Assembly: GCA_014529385.2 (NCBI GenBank)
Contig: CM043960.1
Coordinates: 123,965,043-124,029,042 of the forward strand
Origin: Adiantum capillus-veneris
Taxonomy: Eukaryota; Streptophyta; Polypodiopsida; Polypodiales; Pteridaceae
Length of the DNA stretch: 64,000 bases
Direction: 5' to 3'
The number at the start of each line of letters is the position of its first letter. Position 1 is the stretch's first letter. Position numbers and translations under genes: made by a program. Below are positions 11,230-23,561 of the stretch, in pieces. The notes below the pieces were generated by a model. That model was not told the origin of the DNA. It searched no databases and saw nothing but the letters and a program-made list of their open reading frames with translations.

Positions 11230-14200
11230 TGTATTATGGCAATGGCGCTCTAGGGTTTAGTGGGGTGCTCTGCATTTTTTATATGGAGTTGGATCCAGAG
11301 GCTTGTAGTTAACCACATCTCAGGTAGAATCCTTGGGGTAAGGGTCAAGTGGGTAGGCCAATCCTTCACCATAATCAACATCTACGTTCTTTGTGATGCT
11401 AAGGCAAGAGCCAAACTATGGGTGGATCTCAAGGAACAGCCTCTCAAATGTGACTGATGCATCATGGGAGACTTCAACATGGTTGAATTTTGCAAGGACA
11501 AGATGGGATTGGCTAGTCTGCTGGCTGGTTTTGAAAAATCCAAATGGTAGGCACTCTACGAGAAATGGGTGCTGCTTGATTTGTGGAATGCAGTTCTCTA
11601 GAGTAGCTCTCTTGGCTTGACATACACGAGCTTACAACATCTCCCACCAGGTGGACTGGCTTACTCATCTATGATGCTATGTGTTGATACCTCCAAGAGC
11701 ATGTCGGATCACTTTTCCCTAAAGTTTTACATAGCTAGGGCCATTAATGACGCATGTTGCTTGGAGGGGCAGAAGAAGAAGTTAGACTCAGGGGAGCATC
11801 TCTTTAAGGACCCCATCTTCAAGTCTTTAGCTAAGACAACCCTTAACAAGCTAAGATAGGATGTGGGAGCCGCTGATGCTGGAGCGTGGCCCTCTTTGGT
11901 GCATAGAATTCAATCAACAATAAAATGAGAAAGGCCCAAAGTGAAAAAGTCTTAGGGACGCGAATAGGGAGTTGAAGGAAAAAGCAGAGGAACTAGCCAA
12001 AAGAAAGCAAGAAGGAAGAGCTCTTGAGGAAGAGCACAAACGATGGTTGGAGGCCAAAGCGCGTCTCGCTAATTACTTAGCAGATCAATAAGACCCGACT
12101 GTTGACCAGAGAGCTTCCCCTCATACCCCAACCCGCTAACCAGGCTCACTTCTTCAAAGCTCTCAAAATTAAAATAAGAAGGGATCTATATTAGCAATCA
12201 CTAACGAGAGTGGGAATGTAGTAAGAGACCATAATGTTATGGCCAGCTCATGCTCGACCATCTCAACCAAATTATTGATCAGCCCAAAGTTTGCGCTCAG
12301 GGGGTCAACGAGGCCAAACCCTTTTGGCTTGGTACGGTCAAATGTGATATATTGCCTACTAAAGCAAAAGCATTGGAGATGCCAATCTCTATCCATGAAT
12401 GTTGGATTGCCTTGCAGGCGATGGGGAAGGAAAAGTCCTCTGGTTGGGATGGACTAATTGTCAAATTTGTTAAAGAGTTCTGGGAAAATTTTAAAATCCC
12501 AATAATGCAGCTAGCTACCAGGGATCTATTAGAGGGGAAATTGGATGCCATCCTAAAAAGAGGTCTGATAAAACCTATTCCCAAGTAGGTATGTTGCTCT
12601 TTGCTAAAGTATTGGTGGCCTGTCTTGATGATGAGAATTGTGTACAAGATCATTGCTAAGGTGATTGCTCTAAGACTGGCTCCAATCTTGAACAGAATCG
12701 TCTCCCCCCACCAACATGGATTCATAAAAGGAAGGTCAATTTATGACAACATCTTGGCTGCCATGGTTGGCATTGCATACGCTTCTTTCACCAAGCAAGA
12801 ATGTATCCTCCTCTAGCTTGACCTAAGATAAGACTTATGATAGAGTCTCATGCTTTTACATTGAGACAATCATGAAGGCTTTGGGCTTTGGACCCAAAAT
12901 GTGTGCGATGGTTTGCACGTTGGGGGAAGGAAGTTACTCTGAGCTTCTCTTCAACAACAAAATAGTGGGAGGGTTTGAGGTCAAGCATTCAATCAAGCAA
13001 GGTTTCCCCCTTGTCCCACTTCTTTTTTCTATTGGCTCTCACCCTCAGGTGACTTCACTCGACGATAGTACGACGAAAGGGGAAATTCAAGGTCTTTCAC
13101 TTCCTGGCGGAAAACAACAAATCTTTTTGCAGACGATTATTTGCTCTTTCTTAAATCCAAGTAAAAAAGAAGATCCCTCAAGATTGTTCAGCTTTTTACC
13201 TCTGCCTCCAACTCAATGTACAATATTGAGAAATCAAGATTGATATCTCTCTCAGAAAGTGACTGCTTCAACCCTGCAAAATGGTCAGGAGAAGTTATAG
13301 GCAAGGGCATTGTGTTTAGGCACCTAGGCGCTCCACTTGGAGTGGGCATTATGGATAAACAGAGATTTGACTGGATTTTGACCAAAATAAATAGTAAAAT
13401 GAGAAGATGGAAGTTTGTTCTCCTCTACCATACATTTCATTTTTATCACCACTGCTAAAACTGAGCAAATCCAATTAAAAAGAATTCTTGAAGCCTATCA
13501 AACGGTTCCTCTGGAAAAGCAACATGAAAGCCACAACCCCTTGCCAATGGGGGATATGAGAATGGATAGCTAGACCTAAGAATCAAGGTGGAATTGGGAT
13601 TATTGTCCCCATGGTGCATGCAAACGCTTTGTGTGCCAAACTTGGTGTCTCTTTAATGGACCAAAAATAGGAATGGGCTATCATGTCCTGGAGTATGATA
13701 AATGACACAAAGCTTGTCTTTGTGGACATCCCTGGATCTTGGTGGCCGCAGAGGGAAACTAGCACGAAAGTGTAACAAAGTAACTTCAACCCTAGAATGG
13801 GGGGAGAATTTCAGATACTTCAAGGAACCCTCTTGCAAGTGGTCTCTCTGGCTCTCCAAATTGGAAGGGGCTCCTTAAACCCCTTTTGGAGGGAAGTTGC
13901 ATGGCTAGTAAGCAACAAAGGAATTTCTAAACTTTCTCATCTTTGAGATGACAAAGCTTTTGTTGGAAGGATATGGAGCTCATGGTGTTGCAACATAATT
14001 TGGGGATATATGAAAGGCTTCTGATCAACTAGACGGAAGTGCTGACAACCTCAATTCCACGTATCTACAGATCAAAAATAGAATGGAGAGACTGGCATTG
14101 GCCAAAAGGCCAAAAGACAAACTGTTCTCGCTTTCCAAGATTTGGAGTACCTAATGTGCTGGTGTACAAAGCGGATTGGTTTGCCCCACTCAACAAAATC

Positions 14201-14480
14201 TGGTCAAAAGAAAAAATGGTCAAAAGAACGCTGGAAAAAGAGTGTTAATACCATCTGGGAGATTAAAGGGCTTGAATACATGAAAGTGTTTTGGGGAGCC
14301 TTGCCTACTGGGATTAAGGTGCATGCTCCTGGGATCGGCTCTGACACTTGCTCTGGCTGTAGGTCAGCCTCTGAAGACCCCCTTCATTTGTTTGGCAAGT
14401 GCCCTACTTTGTGGGGGTGGCCACTAGGTTTTGCAAATGGGTATGAAGGACTTGAAAGATCATCTTCTATACAGATGACG
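11230..14480 (+). pseudogene. L1-like LINE ORF2 remnant
   Basis: The plus strand carries a decayed ORF2 in order. The endonuclease has FTIINIYV, GDFNMVEF near 11465 and SDHFSL near 11707. A charged linker lies at 11.9-12.1 kb. The reverse transcriptase has YKIIAKVIALRLAPILN and HQHGFIKGRSIYDNIL near 12640-12750, the IKQGFPL block near 13000 and a FADD catalytic motif near 13125. The C-terminal zinc-binding RVT domain has GALPTGIKVHAPG and CSGCRSASEDPLHLF near 14300-14390. Many stops and frameshifts divide it. No ORF1 is visible upstream, so the copy is 5' truncated. It differs from the LINE at 54.6 kb in sequence and strand. Confidence 0.82.
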
Positions 14481-15253
14481 TGATCTTGGGAGGGGGTGGA
14501 ATTCAAAGTCAGGTTGTTTTCATGTGCACGAAAACTACCATATTCTGCTATCTGAACCAGGATTGAAAGTATAAAAACCGTCAAGATTTTGAGGACAAAT
14601 TGGATGTAGCTCATTTTGATGATATTGTGCATCTGAGCATGGAGCTCATACATGTCGTAGGAGCAAGAAGAGGGTCAGCTGTGACAAGGATGAAGAATGG
14701 ATTCATGCATTGAGCTGCTTAGGATACTCAAGAGGGTAGGTGTATCATATTTGGTTTGGTATCCTCTTTTTTTGTGTACAAGCCTCTGCAAGAACCCTAG
14801 CCCCCTCAATGCATATGTAGTGCTTGAGGGAAATTGTTTTCTTTTTTAGTTAATATAAATTCTCTCAACTCACAATTGTTAGTATGGCAAAAATAAAAAT
14901 AAAAATGTAAAGGACTTCAATGTGGCCCTTTAATGGAGGGACTCATTCACTAATTAAACAAAAGCCAAAAAAAAAAAACACCTTTCTCCCTTCTCCTCTA
15001 GTGAATGTTTTAACATGCCAATAGGGGAAAAAATTGTCATCACTCTCTATCACAACGGCTAATTATGCAAAAAACAAATCTTAGTTCATATCTCTCTCAA
15101 AACTTAAATAGGAGAATTTTTTTTTTCACCCAAAGAGCGTAGCTGCCTTTGTGATGTAGCTCCAAGCTTGAGGGTTCAAGGCTTGGCACTGGTTACATTT
15201 GATGGCTGCCACCCACTTTCTCACTGGAGAAGTTGCTCCCACGGTATGGCTCC
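14481..15253. other. No recognisable gene
   Basis: Possible 3' tail of the LINE (A-rich stretches at 14893-14907 and 14969-14980). I see nothing coding. Confidence 0.4.
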
Positions 15254-15502
15254 TGTCATGCCTAGGGTAAGACCAGGCAATCCAAGGGTCAGAACTCATG
15301 TGGGGGTCCAAGGGGTGCGATATTTTTAGCGGGCTATGAGTCTATATATAGCAAGGTTGGCTGGAGAGTTACATGTGCTAGTCTCGGATAATGTCAAGCC
15401 TAGGGTAAGACCTAGCTAGCCAAGGGCCAAACTCACATGCAGTCAAGGGGTGCTATCTTTTTGCATGTGCTAGTTCCCGCAATTTCAGATTGGTATAAGA
15501 GC
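15254..15502 (+). repeat. Short LTR-like repeat, two tandem copies plus primer-site-like motif
   Basis: Two adjacent related units begin TGTCATGCCTAGGGTAAGACC (15254) and TGTCAAGCCTAGGGTAAGACC (15392). Both contain a GTGCTAGT end, and the first has a TATATATAG TATA-like box. The second is followed at 15490-15502 by TTGGTATAAGAGC, close to the initiator-Met priming site. A third copy lies at 31327-31468. Size and ends suggest a TRIM-like short LTR, without coding evidence. Confidence 0.5.
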
Positions 15503-15573
15503 TGAGGGGGCTCAAGGAATCCATGGCAAGGAAGGAGAAGCGTTGTGGTTCTTGGGCATGGAGATGCATGCTT

Positions 15574-15695
<122 letters not shown>

Positions 15696-16039
15696 GCGAG
15701 CTTCCATGTTGGGGGCACAGCCGCAAGAAATTGCTCATGGTTACAAGAGGCAATTGGGTGGAGCTTGCGTGAAGAAAAGCGGGACCAAACCCTAAGGGAG
15801 AGATAGAGGATGTCGACCTACACCAATTGCAGAGAGCTCTAGCTTGTTGGTGCTGGGGAGAGCTACATTTTTTATATTTGCAAAGCATGGCGAGGATGAC
15901 CAGGTGATGCTCTGTGTGTGTGTGTGTGTTCTTGCCTGCACTAGAAACAAACTGCCCTCGTTGCAAGTTTTTTTTCCTTTCCAAATTAAGTGGGTGCCCG
16001 AAGTTGGGCACCCTACCTCCATAAGGGCCATACCCATGA

Positions 16040-16290
16040 TAGTGATCTGTAGGTTGGCAAATTTGGCAAGGCATCAAGGCCTCGGCAAGCAATTCTTACC
16101 ATGCGACATGGCCTTCATTTTAGGTAAGGCAGCCTCAAGTATGGCCTTGGCTCTAAAGCAATATAGCGTTTGAGCATGGCTTAAGCAGGCCTACGCAAGG
16201 CCATCAGATTTGGTAAAATACTCTTGGCAAGGCCGTTTAGGCTTGGTTCTAAACATGACCAAGCAAGGAGGGTGTTTGGCAAGGCTGTCA
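16040..16290. repeat. Degenerate GGCAAGGC-rich stretch
   Basis: The words GGCAAGGC, CAAGGCC and TTGGCAAG recur irregularly many times in 250 bp. It may be a decayed minisatellite. The remaining sequence from 15700 to 18830 holds no gene I can recognise. Confidence 0.4.
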
Positions 16291-18830
16291 ACCTTCAAGA
16301 GTATCAATAAGGATCTTTTGGCTCAGCATCTTGACAAGCATGACCTAGATAAGAGATTCCATTGGTAATAAGTTTTTTGCTCCTGAATATCAACAAGGAG
16401 AGGTCTCGACCAAGAGATCTCTTGCCAGAGAGGTTTTGTAAGGCATTCTGCAAGGAAATTTCAGGAACCCAGCAAGTGGCACTGCTTGTGTGCCTACGCA
16501 AGCCAAAACTGTCTCATGGGTTTTGAAGCTTCACAAGATTGAACATACAAGGAGAAGAAAGGGCTTGTCAAGCCCAAAATTATGTCAGTATAGCTCTCAA
16601 GGAGGGTAGAGCACATACTTTTCTAGGAGGTCCGGTAAGTACGTTCAACTTAGAGATTTTACTTTTTCATTTTAACAATTTATCCAAACTATCAAAAGTT
16701 CAAGCATGATAAGGCTACGATGATGCAAAGGCACACATTGGATGCACATTGAAATCTATAGCTATGAGCAAAACCCAACGTCAACAATGGTATTACAGAG
16801 TGCTACGACCTCCAGTGCCAAGGGTGGTGGTTACACAAAATCAATACGTATCTTAAATTTAAGTTTCATTTTGAACTTATTCCATTATGCATGATTTTTT
16901 ACAATGCCAACTTGACAAGAAAACATTGCTTCAACCAAGCAGAGTTTGGCAATTAGATGACATTTGATAGCTAACCTTCAAGATCTATCTCTTGTACTAT
17001 TGGGAAATCTCATGGTTCTCAATAAGTTGCATGATTCAGCAAGGCCGTTCCTCTATGAAAGATCAACAATGCCGATTCTCTTTTGCTTTGACATTTGTGT
17101 GTCAATCCGAGAACCAATTAGCTAAGAGCAATCATGCTCAATTCTGTCTTATCTCCTTGATGAACTTATGCAAAGTAAGGCTTCATTTTGGGGCATTTTT
17201 CCTATAAGCTTCCAAAGTTTGGAATATGCTAGTAGCATATGAACTCGGGAAAACTTGGCAAATGTCTACCTGCTTTTTATTGGAATTCGGTATGAGCCAA
17301 GCCACGAGGGCATACAGGGTACATCCGATAGCTCTAAATTTCTCAGCATCCATGTCTATGAGCCAGATTCAAGCGAAGGCAACTACTATCAAAGGGGGGA
17401 CAAGTGCTTTGATAGACTTACTGCAAAACATAGCTTCTGTTCCGCATCCAATTACTATCCATTGATTTAGGATTAAGGATGATGGCACATAAGTTTAACA
17501 AATGGAAAATCACAGGATATAAGCTCACAATTACTTTTGGCAATGATGAACTGTGACGTATCCATGCCAGTACACATCGTACAAGGTACATATAACATCA
17601 CCTGACACTGTTGAAGCCAAGGGCTTATCACTTATGTTTTTGATATGCGCGCATAGTGGCATGCTAATACAGTGGGATTCATTCCATTGTTTCATCGTTT
17701 ATGCTTCTGCTATAACATTATCTAGTCTATTCAGAACGAATTGAGACTGGTCGATTGACTTCTGATCAATGTACATGTCTACAGCGGTAGGCACTTTACA
17801 TCATTGGCTCTATGCACAAGGTCTAGCCAATATAGATTACGCTTTTTGTGGTAGCAAGTAGGCATGGCCTATCTATCGAGCAACTAATTCATGAGATGAC
17901 ATGAATAACCTGAGAGCACCTCAAAGTAGGGGATCTCTTGTTTGAACACCCAAGAAAATTTAGTATGACTACCTTCTTTGGTGTGTTAGACATCTTTCTC
18001 TTTTGTTTATAGAGAGATAAGATTCTTTGATGATCTAGTTGTGAATAAGAGTCCAACTTGAGAAGATCTGTTGATAGTTTTCATTAGTGATTATGTCTCT
18101 TTGAGTGGTATTTTCAAGGGTATGACCCAATTAATACACAATCACTCCATAGGTTTTGAGGGTCATGGATTGATCTCCTCACAGTTGTACTTTCAAGGAA
18201 AGGCGTGTGCAATTTGCCAAGGTGTAGTGGACAAGCTCAACTTTCCAAGTTGATTCCAATCACTATTAGACACGATAGATTTTGTTGGTCACTTTCAACT
18301 GCTAGTTTGGCCAAGTTCATGCAGAGTCTACCCAAGGGGTTTGACATTAATGATTCTAGCCAAGGGGGTTGGATTGCAAAAGCAACACCCACGGTTAATG
18401 GTGCATCACTACTTGATTTTCACTAATCTTTCAATTATTGTTACTAGGCCTTTTTAGGTAGGAGATTTGGTCATGTGCATGTGACTAGGGGTAAGTGAAC
18501 AATATGTTCAACCTTCATGTTGGCCTATGATTTGGTTTTATCTCATTATTGAATATTCTTTGATTGAATTTTCTAGGTAGGATGTATAAGTTTGAATGCT
18601 TTCATTCATTTTTTCTCTTCAAAAACATGCTAAGGTCATATAGAAGCAAGGAATTTTGGGCCGTAGTGTCCAAGATACATTTTTGCATTTTGCAGCCAAG
18701 GACCTACATGGTAGAGTTTTGTTTGGCACATGTTGTCACAAGAGGAGCAACATGGTCTAGGAGTTCTACCGTAGCCCGAGCAAGCGTGAGTGAGCATACA
18801 AGAACCCGAGCGAATATCTATGATGATGTT

Positions 18831-19740
18831 GTTGTCAATGCATATGGCCTAACAAGAAAACTATGCAAAACATTATATTAGTTTCTTAAAAAAAATGGAT
18901 ATAGTTTCCTTTGTACATGGATCAATATTTCAAAACAAACCAATAGCTATTTAAGGCACCACACATGAACATTTGAAATTCTAACCAAATTGTTCCAAAG
19001 AGTAATACTTCTCATCAAGGACTCAAAACATTAGAACATTAACTCAAAAGTTTCCATCAAAACATGACAAGAACCATATGAAAATAACAAGACATGAATT
19101 TTAATTCTAACATCAATGCTACAAATTTCTCAATTCTTATGATTAGTCACATTCATTGTCGATGTAGACTTTCCCCCTCCAATGCATTGTCAATGCATAT
19201 GACCTAACAATAAAATAAAGAAAAACATGCTGCTAGTTTTTGAAAAAAATTGGACAGAGCTTCCTTTGTACATGGATCAATATTTCAAAACAAACCCATG
19301 GCCATTTAAGGCACCTCACAGGAGGATTTGAAATTCTAGCCAAATTGTTCCAAAGAGTGAATACTTCTCATCCACGACTCAAATTTTCAACAAAAATGCA
19401 ACAAATTTCTCAATTCTTATGATTAGTCACATTCATTGTCGATGTAGACTTTTCCCCTCCAACGCATTTTCAATGCATATGACCTAACAAGAAAACAAAG
19501 AAAAACATAATACTAGTTTTTGAAAAAAATTGGACAGAGCTTCCTTTGTACATAGGTCAATATTTCAAAACAAACCCATTAGCCATTTAAGGCACCTCAC
19601 AAGAGGATTTGAAATTCTAACCAAATTGTTCCAAAGAGTGAATACTTCTCATCCATGACTTCAAACATTAGAACATCGATTCAAAAGTTTTCATCAAAAC
19701 ATGACAAGAACCATATGCTACAAATCCCTCAATTCTCACA
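18831..19740. repeat. Three-copy tandem repeat with 355/280-bp spacing
   Basis: The word CAATGCATATG followed by GACCTAACAA-type sequence occurs at 18836, 19191 and 19471. Each copy continues with CTTCCTTTGTACAT, ATTTAAGGCACC and CCAAATTGTTCCAAAGAG. The middle copy lacks about 75 bp. The array ends about 260 bp beyond the 3' end of the ParB-methyltransferase reading frame. Confidence 0.82.
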
Positions 19741-22268
19741 CTCATCGTCGATGTAGAAATTCCGTTTTCGACGCGTCTCACAGATTTCAGAATCGTATCG
19801 CATGTCTGTTTCCATGCTCCGAGCCATCTCCTCTGCGGAGACCGGCATGGAACTTCCAACCAACAAGAAAATGCATCATCAAGACAAAATACTAAACAAG
19901 ACATAGAAGCAATATCCATAAACACTAAATACCAATGTTGACATCAAAAGGATAAAAAAACATAAGCAATGTCAAAGGCATAGTAAGACGTGGGCCTCAT
20001 TAGTCATCAAAGGGATTGGCACGCGATGGCATATCACCCTCATCATCAATATCTAAGGAGGTGGAGGGGTCCTCTCTGCTCCGCTTTCTACGACGGAGTA
20101 ATGGTAGAACATATCCTGAAATCAATGGCTCATCAATGTCGAGCGCAACACATGTCTGTCCTGATCCCACACAAGTCGCCAATGCAGGGGCTGTACCACA
20201 TCCAAGATCCAAGCAAATACCTTCACGCCGATAAAGGAGCTCCACAAAGCATGCAACAAAAGAATGGCTCCGCTGCAATCCACCTCGCAATGGTCGCCTG
20301 ATGATGATCTAGCTTGAGAGAGCTCTGGAAGATGATGCATCATAAAAGAATCTGATGACTGCATGCCAAGGCAAGAAAATAGGACAGTGCTCTCTACTAC
20401 AAAGCACAGTGGATGCATACCTACTCGATGAACCATAAATAGCACAGAGCAAAGACACTGTAACAAAAGAGGCACGGTTAGAGAAAGCAACAACATAAAT
20501 CATTAGAGTATTAATACAAAGCATGTATGTCACCTCAATAGGACCGCCAAAACTTTCAAAATGACCATAGGCTCCATGATGGAGTACTAAAATACGCCGA
20601 TGAACAACCATCTCTGCAACACGACAAAACCTCTCCACCCACCCAATGGCCTCTCCTGTTCAAAGCATTAATTATTACAAACACTTACAATGATTATTAC
20701 TATCGTATGGCATGATCATAAACAAAAGGATCGCACCCGCCGTAGACACCATGATTAGAAGCCAGCCTGAATCTGCTAGCGTCGAGAATGCCAAATGAAC
20801 TCCAGCACGCACATGATCCTCACTGCAAATGTCCCAGTGAGGTAGAGTAGAGGAGCCTACTAGAGACTCACCAAAGGGGAGATCGAAGAAAATGAAATCA
20901 GCAGCCCATGGAACGGCTCTCCCCGCGCGAGTATATAGTGTAGCCTCCGAACGTGTCCGTGAAAGATGCTCATGTACGGGGATCCATATGGGATTCCGGA
21001 CTCCCGCTCTGAAGTCTGCAGCAATGGCAATGTAGTCCCCCACTATGGCCATGCACCGTGTGTCAACAAAACTATATATGTTTTGTAGTGGAGACTCCAC
21101 AAGATAAAGAAATGAGATAGTCTTCCTAGCCATGATGGTGCCAGAAGACACTGGAGCATCACAACAAGATAAAATTAGTCATCTATGAAGCATATTTTTG
21201 GAAAGCATTAACAAACTTTTATAAGACATACAAGGCATTGAGCCCACATCCTCCTCGACGATCGTATCCACAAATGTTTCCTTTTCCTTTTGAGAGTTGC
21301 GTGCATCTTAAACAAAACATTTTAAGTCAAAATACTACTAACTTATGGTTGTTTGGCATGCCAAAGAGTGAAACATACCTGCTTGTCTCGCCTCTCGTCT
21401 ATCTGTTGGTGGATTTTGTATCACAGCATCCCTCGACATCATGTCATGCAGCTCTCTTTCACGACCAAGAACATGTCCTTTTTCCATATCTATCCACCAC
21501 GGACAATTCTCAATCTCCCATGCACTCAAGGTGCGCATACTAGAGGGGTACATGCATGTGTCTTGAGTAGCCATCTGAGTCCACTGTCTTGCCAAAAAAG
21601 GCATGGCAGGTAACACATTCTTGGATACCAAAACCATAAGGAATCTACAATGAACAACTAACAAGTTACATGAAGCTCATCACATAAACATAACAAATTA
21701 ATAAAATTGCAATTAATAAATTGTTCACCTGAAAGACAAACGTTGTGCTGCCATTCGTAATGTATCTACCTTCTTCAATGCTTGCTTCTCCACATCCTTC
21801 ATCTTTGCTCCAAGAGACACTTCAATTGGAAAAAAAAAGGGCCTGGCTTCAAATTTTATCTCCTCAAAATAGAATGTGAGGGTAGAGTCATGTGGCAAAG
21901 GCACAATGCCAATCACATCCATAAGATCTGACACAATCTGAAATGCTCTTTCACAGACTCGTGCCAAAAAACCCTCTCTACGAAGCCACCTACAAGTCCA
22001 AAAAGAGTGAGAGAAAAAAAAAAGACAGTACAACAAATTCAAGATTAATTATCAAGGATCATCTTACATGCGGAAGACGTGATCTCCTTTCTTAAGACCA
22101 TATGCACCCCTTGTAATCTTGTCCGCTTCAAGCAAAGAAATCCAATGAATCTTGTTTTGAACGAGAGCATCTTGGAGTGCTATTAAGTTCAATTTCTCCA
22201 ATGTAGCCCAGCTATCATTACCCCATTTCAGAGACAAAACCCTTGCTAGCCAATTCGTCCCAAGGTTG

Positions 22269-22865
22269 TGTTAAGTATGGAGCCTGATTTACCCTTGTAA
22301 TTTTTTGTGGTAAAAGCGCACATTTGTAAGGCCCCCACTATGAGGAGAAGCCATCGCGTGTGAAGGAAAATCACTCGCCAGAAACCAAAATTTTCATGGT
22401 CCAATTTTTTCCCCCTCGCTGGAATACTATGGCCAGATGGCGGCCGGAAAGTGGTCGGAAAAGAACCGGTCGGTTGGTCGGTGGCCGGAAGTCAATGGCC
22501 GGTGGCCGAATTCAATGGCTGGTGGCCGAATTCAAAAGCGGACTTGTCTTCTCAAGGGCGGCCACACATGGACGGATTGAAGGGTCCGATTTGGACTTAT
22601 CTACACAAGGGCGGCTACACATGGCTGCCTCTCATGAGAGTGGGAAGCCCTTTTGGCCTATAAAAGGAGGCCATTTCTACACACATTTCATAGTGTGAAG
22701 TTGATGCAACAAGGTGAGTGTGAGGTGGTGAGAGTGAAGCAAGGCGGGAGCTCCATTAAGGGTATAATCCCTTTGTAAACTACTTCTTGTTTTGAAGTAC
22801 TAAAGCCATTGAGTGGCTGCTTTCCCATGGACGTAGCCCACATTGGGTGAACCACGTATATCGTG

Positions 22866-22906
<41 letters not shown>

Positions 22907-22990
22907 CTATAATCTCGTGTATGTAAATTTGTCTCTCTTCATTAAGTAATCTACTCAATTATCTATTTAGCTACGTCTTATTTCCTAACA
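22269..22990 (+). mobile_element. Solo Copia LTR inside an exon
   Basis: A 722-bp LTR runs from TGTTAAGTATGG to CTTATTTCCTAACA and is flanked by the 5-bp direct repeat GGTTG at 22264-22268 and 22991-22995. It matches the LTRs of the Copia element at 39443-44998 in reverse orientation, including the CT microsatellite near 22869-22904. No internal region remains, so it arose by recombination between two LTRs. It interrupts exon 6 of the ParB-methyltransferase gene: the reading frame continues across it once one GGTTG copy is removed. Confidence 0.92.
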
Positions 22991-23479
22991 GGTTGGGATC
23001 CACAATGTTAACTGCAATATGAGTATAAAAATGACAATTACTCTAATTACATATTGTACCATTCGCCACAAATAAAGAGTAGATGCAAACAAATAAAGTA
23101 CCTTCCCAATACGATCTTGATATTTGTGTGTGATCTCTTGGTGAATCCTCTCCTCTTCCTTTTTGAAGTCTTCGTCAGATAAACCATGCTTCACATTCTA
23201 CATTCTCTTCTCTTTCTCTTTTGTCATTTGAATCTAAAATCCAAAATAGGCAAGACTATATTAATAATCACACATACCAATGACAAAAGAAAGCATTTAA
23301 TTTGATTCATACATCATAGACCAATCTGCCAAGGTAACGTCGAGTGAGTAGATACCAAGGCTCGGAACCTTTGGCATACTTTTTTTGTACGACGGAAATA
23401 AGATTTTGATCCTTTTCAGGTAAACCGTTTAAGTACATCACATGATCCGCCGCACAAATGTGTGTGATATTAACGATCT

Positions 23480-23561
23480 CATCACGAAGATGAGTGGCAA
23501 CCAGAGCATGAGTACTCATGCATCACGAAGATGAGTGGCAACCAGAGCATGAGTATTCATG
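23480..23561. repeat. 41-bp tandem duplication in an exon
   Basis: The units at 23480-23520 and 23521-23561 differ at one base (GTACTC versus GTATTC). They lie at the 5' end of exon 4 of the ParB-methyltransferase gene. A length of 41 is not a multiple of three, so the duplication shifts the frame. Removing one copy restores the phase on both sides. Confidence 0.93.

Noticed and set aside
22360-22698. A 112-codon frame, also seen at 39738-40124 and 44511-44911
   Set aside because: It lies inside the Copia LTR and recurs only because the LTR does. It has no protein motif and is on different strands relative to each host locus.
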